Assembly (NCBI RefSeq): GCF_016735585.2
Contig: NZ_JAERSE020000004.1
Span: 310,001-374,000 of the forward strand
DNA: 64,000 nt
From: Chryseobacterium tagetis
GTDB taxonomy: Bacteria; Bacteroidota; Bacteroidia; Flavobacteriales; Weeksellaceae
Direction: 5' to 3'
The notes beneath the pieces are model-generated. The model did no database searches. It was not told where the DNA came from and saw nothing but the letters and a program-made list of their open reading frames with translations. This document shows positions 60,317 through 64,000 of this stretch, one piece after another. The translations under genes were made by a program, and so were the position numbers. Each line of letters opens with the position of its first letter. Positions within the stretch are counted from its first letter, which is position 1.

Positions 60317-62401
60317 ATGAATCTCGAAACTTCTATAGAATATGTTAAAGGTATCGGTCCTGAAAAAGCCAAACTCATCAAAAATGTGTTAGGAATTTCA
60401 ACCGTGGAAGATCTGTTAGACTTCTACCCTCTTCGTTATCTGGATAAAAGTAAAGTTCATAAAATTTCTCAGCTTAAAAATGTGAGTACAGATGTTCAGC
60501 TAAAAGGAAAAATCACAAGCATTCAGGAAATACAGACCGGAAAAATAAAAAGGCTTTCCGCGAAATTTAATGATGATACCGGTTCTATGGATTTGGTATG
60601 GTTTCAATATTCTAAATGGCTGAAAGAGCAGATTCCCGTCAATAAGGAAATTTATATTTTTGGAAAGATCAATGTTTTTAATAATCAATTTTCGATGCCG
60701 CATCCGGAAATTGAGGTTGAAGAAAAAAAAGAAAGCGACAATCGTCTAAGACCCATTTATCCAAGTTCGGAAAAACTGACCAAAAGAGGATTGAATCAAA
60801 AATTCTTTCAAACTGTTTTAAAGAATATCTGTAAAGAAATTCCCAATCTGATCGAAGAAAATATGCCTGAATACATGATGAAACATTTTAAGTTTTTATC
60901 AAGACAACATACTTATCTGAACATCCATTTTCCAAAAGATATAGAACATTTTGAAAAAGCCAATTATAGGTTAAAATTTGAAGAATCGTTCTTCTTTCAG
61001 TTGGGTTACGCTTTAAAAAAACTTCATCATAAAACACAGTCACATGGAAATCCTTTTCCGATCGTAGGAGATTTTTTCACGGGTTTTTATGCGAACAATC
61101 TTCCGTTTGATCTTACAGGAGCGCAAAAAAGAGTGCTTAAAGAAATTCGTCAGGATATGAAGAAACCGATCCAGATGAACAGACTTTTGCAAGGCGATGT
61201 AGGTTCCGGAAAAACAATGGTTGCTTTACTGACGATGCTGATTGCAATGGACAACGGCTTTCAAAGCTGTATGATGGCTCCTACTGAAATTCTCGCTCAA
61301 CAGCATTACAATGGGATCAAAGATCTTCTGATCGGAACTGATATCAACGTACGTCTTCTGACAGGTTCCACAAAAGCATCCGAAAGAAAAATAATTCATG
61401 AGCAACTGGAAAACGGAGAACTTTCTATTTTAATAGGAACCCACGCTGTTTTGGAAGACAAAGTAAAGTTTAAAAATCTGGGATTAGCCATTATCGATGA
61501 ACAGCACAGATTCGGGGTTGCACAACGTGCAAAACTCTGGGCTAAAAATAAAATTCCACCACATATTCTGGTGATGACCGCAACACCTATTCCCAGAACA
61601 TTAGCCATGAGCTTTTATTCTGATCTGGATGTTTCTGTGATCGATGAAATGCCGGTTGGAAGAAAGCCTATTATAACAGCTCACCGACGCGAAAAAGACA
61701 GAGCCTACGTTTATAACTTTTGCAGAGAGGAAATTCAAAAAGGACGACAGGTCTATTTTGTTTATCCTTTAATTGAAGAATCTGAAACTTTAGATTATAA
61801 AAATTTGATGGTAGGATTGGAAAATGTAATGGATAATTTTCCAAAATACAATGTGACGATGCTTCACGGAAAAATGAAGCCCGATGAAAAAGATGCTGCT
61901 ATGAGTTATTTTGCATCAGGAAAAGCAGAAATTATGGTGGCAACAACCGTGATTGAAGTAGGGGTAAATGTTCCGAATGCTTCTGTAATGGTCATTGAAA
62001 GTGCAGAAAGGTTTGGTTTATCACAGCTCCATCAATTGCGTGGCCGCGTGGGTCGTGGTGCAGAACAAAGCTATTGTATTCTGATGACTTCCGATAAGCT
62101 GTCTTCTGACAGCAGAACCCGTATTAAAACGATGACGGAAACCAATGATGGTTTTAAAATATCAGAGGTCGATATGAAGCTTCGCGGTCCCGGAGATATT
62201 TTGGGAACCCAGCAAAGTGGTGTTGTAGATTTTAAAAGGCTGGATCTCATTGAAGATTCAGCAATTATAAAATTGACGAAAAAAACTGTCGATAAAATTC
62301 TTGAAAACGATCCTCTTCTTACCCGAGCAGATAATCAATTGATCAAAAATTATTATTTAAGATATTACAGAGGAAAAAATAAATGGAGCAAGATTTCATA
62401 A
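60317..62401 (+). CDS. recG: ATP-dependent DNA helicase RecG
   Basis: 694 residues. RecG remodels stalled replication forks and branch-migrates Holliday junctions. The N-terminal wedge/OB domain (about 55-135), then the helicase core: Walker A GDVGSGKT (293-300), MMAPTEILAQQH, the Walker B box IIDEQHRFGV near 393, TATPIPRTLAM, and later TVIEVGVNVPNASVMVIE, HQLRGRVGRG. The QLRGRVGRG motif and the final GPGDILGTQQSG identify RecG rather than Mfd or PriA. It is single and ends in a hairpin. Confidence 0.96.
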   Translation: MNLETSIEYVKGIGPEKAKLIKNVLGISTVEDLLDFYPLRYLDKSKVHKISQLKNVSTDVQLKGKITSIQEIQTGKIKRLSAKFNDDTGSMDLVWFQYSKWLKEQIPVNKEIYIFGKINVFNNQFSMPHPEIEVEEKKESDNRLRPIYPSSEKLTKRGLNQKFFQTVLKNICKEIPNLIEENMPEYMMKHFKFLSRQHTYLNIHFPKDIEHFEKANYRLKFEESFFFQLGYALKKLHHKTQSHGNPFPIVGDFFTGFYANNLPFDLTGAQKRVLKEIRQDMKKPIQMNRLLQGDVGSGKTMVALLTMLIAMDNGFQSCMMAPTEILAQQHYNGIKDLLIGTDINVRLLTGSTKASERKIIHEQLENGELSILIGTHAVLEDKVKFKNLGLAIIDEQHRFGVAQRAKLWAKNKIPPHILVMTATPIPRTLAMSFYSDLDVSVIDEMPVGRKPIITAHRREKDRAYVYNFCREEIQKGRQVYFVYPLIEESETLDYKNLMVGLENVMDNFPKYNVTMLHGKMKPDEKDAAMSYFASGKAEIMVATTVIEVGVNVPNASVMVIESAERFGLSQLHQLRGRVGRGAEQSYCILMTSDKLSSDSRTRIKTMTETNDGFKISEVDMKLRGPGDILGTQQSGVVDFKRLDLIEDSAIIKLTKKTVDKILENDPLLTRADNQLIKNYYLRYYRGKNKWSKIS

Positions 62402-62435
62402 AAAAGTCGTGAAAAAAAAATTTCCACGACTTTTA
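62401..62435 (+). terminator. recG terminator
   Basis: AAAAAGTCGTG and CACGACTTTT arms enclose an A/T-rich loop directly after the stop codon. The following stretch to 62829 is very A/T rich; I see no gene, RNA or repeat in it that I can support. Confidence 0.75.
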
Positions 62436-62829
62436 AAAACTGTTATTTAAGAAGAAATTGAAAGGCAAATAAAAAACAAAATGAATTGAGTTTCCAAATA
62501 TTATTATAAAAACCAACTATTTGAGCTAAGAGAAAGGATTCTTTTAACTGTTTGAGTTTTCATGATTGTACCGTTTTATTTAAAGATCTTCTGCGCTTTA
62601 ATTGGAAACTCAAGTAATCCATTTTGTTTAACTAACGTTTTATCTAAGATTCAAGAGAGAAATAGTAATAACTTCTCGAGCATTATGCTTTTATATAGTT
62701 TATTTGTGTTATTAATTTGTATTACAAAATTGACATATCCGCACAAAAAAAAATTACATCATTATAATTATTTTTTATATAATTATCACATTAATGTGAA
62801 TATTATGTAATATATAATTTAATTCACCT

Positions 62830-63279
62830 CTATCCCATTTTCATAATAAAGTTGCTCCTGTTCAGTCCGGACGTCTGATATTGCCAAATCATTGTAATAA
62901 TTTCTGAAACTGTTTTTTTGAGTTTAGCAAAATCTTCATTCAACTTTAAAAAGATATTGGCCCCGGAAACAAGAATATCTTCTATTTCAGTATCCGCCAA
63001 ATCATTAGAGTAAACAACAAATATGGCAGAGCTGTATCTTGTATCATCTATCCTCTCTTTAATAAGCAGAAAGTCTGTATTCTGAATATCCTGATAATTG
63101 ATAAATACAACATCGGGAACTCCATACATAGCTTTGTTTAAGTACTGGCTCAAATCTTCATCATTATAAAAATCTGTACATCTGATTTTTATCCTGTGTT
63201 CCTGAAATATTTTTTTTAAAAGAATAAGACTATGTACATTAGAGTCTAATAAAGTGATGTTTAAAAACTCTTTATTCAT
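62830..63279 (-). CDS. Receiver-like protein lacking the phosphoacceptor Asp
   Basis: 149 residues resembling a response-regulator receiver domain: first strand FLNITLLDSNVH (only Asp12 of the usual acidic pair), helix, GVPDVVFINYQDI, where the phosphorylatable Asp is replaced by Asn61, then AIFVVYSNDL, and SGANIFLKLNEDF, where the conserved Lys is displaced. It therefore probably does not receive phosphate and may be a binding or signalling pseudo-receiver. It has no output domain. Its ATG overlaps the AraC gene stop by 4 nt, so the two are translationally coupled. Confidence 0.7.
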   Translation of the reverse strand: MNKEFLNITLLDSNVHSLILLKKIFQEHRIKIRCTDFYNDEDLSQYLNKAMYGVPDVVFINYQDIQNTDFLLIKERIDDTRYSSAIFVVYSNDLADTEIEDILVSGANIFLKLNEDFAKLKKTVSEIITMIWQYQTSGLNRSNFIMKMG

Positions 63280-63860
63280 GCTAGATTCCTTGTACTTAGT
63301 TCTACTTCTTTTTCTTTAAGATTTTTTCTTTTACCGATCATCTTTAAGAACAATGAAGGCGTAAGACCGGTAATATTTTTGAACTGACTGCTTAAATGGG
63401 CTACACTCGAATAATTAAGCATTAATGAAATTTCCGTTAAGCTGTACTTATTGCTTATCATTAATTCTTTTGCATACTCAATCTTCTGGATGATAATAAA
63501 GTTCTCTATGGAAGTATACGTAATTTCAGAAAACAGATTGGACAAATATCCATAGCTGTGATTTAATTTCTCGGAGATATAAATGGAAGCTTTTACAGAA
63601 ATACAGTTTTCCGAAAAAACCAGCTCTACAATTGCATCTTTTATTTTCTGTACCAAAGCCGTCTTCTGGCTTTCAATAATCTCGATGCCGTAGTCTTGCA
63701 GTCTTTTTTTAAAGACTGTGTGTTGTTCTTGGGTGAAATCCTCGTAAAACTCAACTTCTCCAAAATCGAGCATCCGGTATTTCACTCCGTATTCTTTTAA
63801 CTTATCATCCAATACCTTCCTGCAGAGCGCATTGAAATCAAACTTTACATACATTTTCAT
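63276..63860 (-). CDS. AraC family transcriptional regulator
   Basis: 194 residues with two AraC helix-turn-helix motifs at about 92-175: ASIYISEKLNHSYGYLSNLFSE and KYSLTEISLMLNYSSVAHLSSQFKNITGLTPSLFLKM. The first 80 residues form a small domain with an acidic FGEVEFYEDF segment and LQDYGIEIIESQKT, without the cupin fold of sugar-type AraC proteins, as in short flavobacterial regulators. The start could be ATG 63860 or 63854 (MYVKFDFN). It is followed, overlapping, by the pseudo-receiver gene. The ligand and targets are unknown. Confidence 0.85.
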   Translation of the reverse strand: MKMYVKFDFNALCRKVLDDKLKEYGVKYRMLDFGEVEFYEDFTQEQHTVFKKRLQDYGIEIIESQKTALVQKIKDAIVELVFSENCISVKASIYISEKLNHSYGYLSNLFSEITYTSIENFIIIQKIEYAKELMISNKYSLTEISLMLNYSSVAHLSSQFKNITGLTPSLFLKMIGKRKNLKEKEVELSTRNLA

Positions 63861-63930
63861 CCTAATCTAAGTGTGTTTATATTTAAAAGTAAATATACAA
63901 ATTATTTCAATTAAAAGTGATATAGGGTAT

Positions 63931-63967
63931 TAAAAAAAAATTCCTGTATGATTTTGATACAGGAATT
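63931..63967 (-). terminator. Terminator of an off-window gene
   Basis: AATTCCTGTAT (63939-63949) and its complement (63957-63967) form a perfect 11-bp stem around GATTTTG, with a T run on the minus strand. It should end a minus-strand gene lying beyond 64000. An ATG at 63979 also opens a short plus-strand frame (MKKNILT), too little to call. Confidence 0.75.
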
Positions 63968-64000
63968 AAACACTAAGGATGAAAAAAAATATACTTACTA

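Noticed and set aside
62562-62810. Plus-strand frame of 82 codons after recG
   Set aside because: It lies in very A/T-rich sequence, has no promoter box or family resemblance, and its hydrophobic and basic stretches are what such composition yields by chance.

Overview
The window looks like a chromosomal segment of a low-GC Bacteroidota bacterium of the class Flavobacteriia, most likely Chryseobacterium or a close Weeksellaceae relative. The evidence is a complete gldK-gldL-gldM-gldN block (core of the type IX secretion system, T9SS), a protein with a type B T9SS sorting domain, a DUF4270 lipoprotein, a two-gene transketolase, and promoters of the Bacteroidota type (TTG/TTTG, 18-23 nt, TAnnTTTG) with little sign of Shine-Dalgarno sites. 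No prophage, transposase, plasmid gene or CRISPR array is visible. Most of the window is ordinary core genome. The accessory-looking parts are about 3.3-3.6 kb, 15.4-19.2 kb and the last 1.2 kb.

Layout. 0-4.6 kb: end of a membrane protein, split transketolase, a TetR/DUF1348 operon with a candidate operator, a nested palindromic element, a small membrane protein and an Lrp-type regulator. 4.7-14.2 kb: a giant tamB divergent from tsaD with only 4 nt between start codons, then rsmE, then a trmH operon carrying two membrane proteins. 14.3-20.8 kb: asparaginase, tRNA-Ser(GGA), two paralogous lipoproteins, an 800-nt gap holding a degenerate 22-nt tandem array, a DUF2490 protein, an orphan gene and an M20 peptidase. 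20.9-28.5 kb: a tripartite RND efflux operon and small envelope lipoproteins. 28.6-38.9 kb, all on the minus strand: FAD oxidoreductase, gldN-M-L-K, glmS, DUF4270 lipoprotein and a glycogen-synthase-like pseudoenzyme. 39-46 kb: panC, a cluster of four tRNAs (three tRNA-Lys copies and tRNA-Leu), aroK, an S4 protein, an FKBP-like lipoprotein, membrane-anchored glutamate synthase-like protein, mtaB and a DinB-like protein. 46-64 kb: T9SS type B protein, a nuclease-fold-like orphan, glucan phosphorylase, dipeptidyl peptidase IV followed by three POT-family transporters, thioredoxin, recG, and an overlapping AraC/receiver-like pair.

How the genes fit together. tsaD and mtaB act in sequence on tRNA A37 (t6A, then ms2t6A); trmH and rsmE modify tRNA and 16S rRNA. 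GldKLMN form the periplasmic ring and motor that would export the type B cargo at 46.3-48.4 kb. Dipeptidyl peptidase IV, three POT transporters, asparaginase and the M20 peptidase suggest a peptide-feeding lifestyle. The glycogen-synthase-like gene, DUF4270 gene and glmS appear to be one transcription unit.

The observations most worth following are the degenerate 22-nt array at 17.0-17.34 kb, the nested inverted-repeat element at 3.37-3.54 kb, the tsaD promoter embedded in the first codons of tamB, the glycogen-synthase homologue lacking both its substrate motif and its C-terminal half, and the AraC/pseudo-receiver pair. Protein identities rest on motif reading without database searches; promoter and terminator calls rest on pattern alone.
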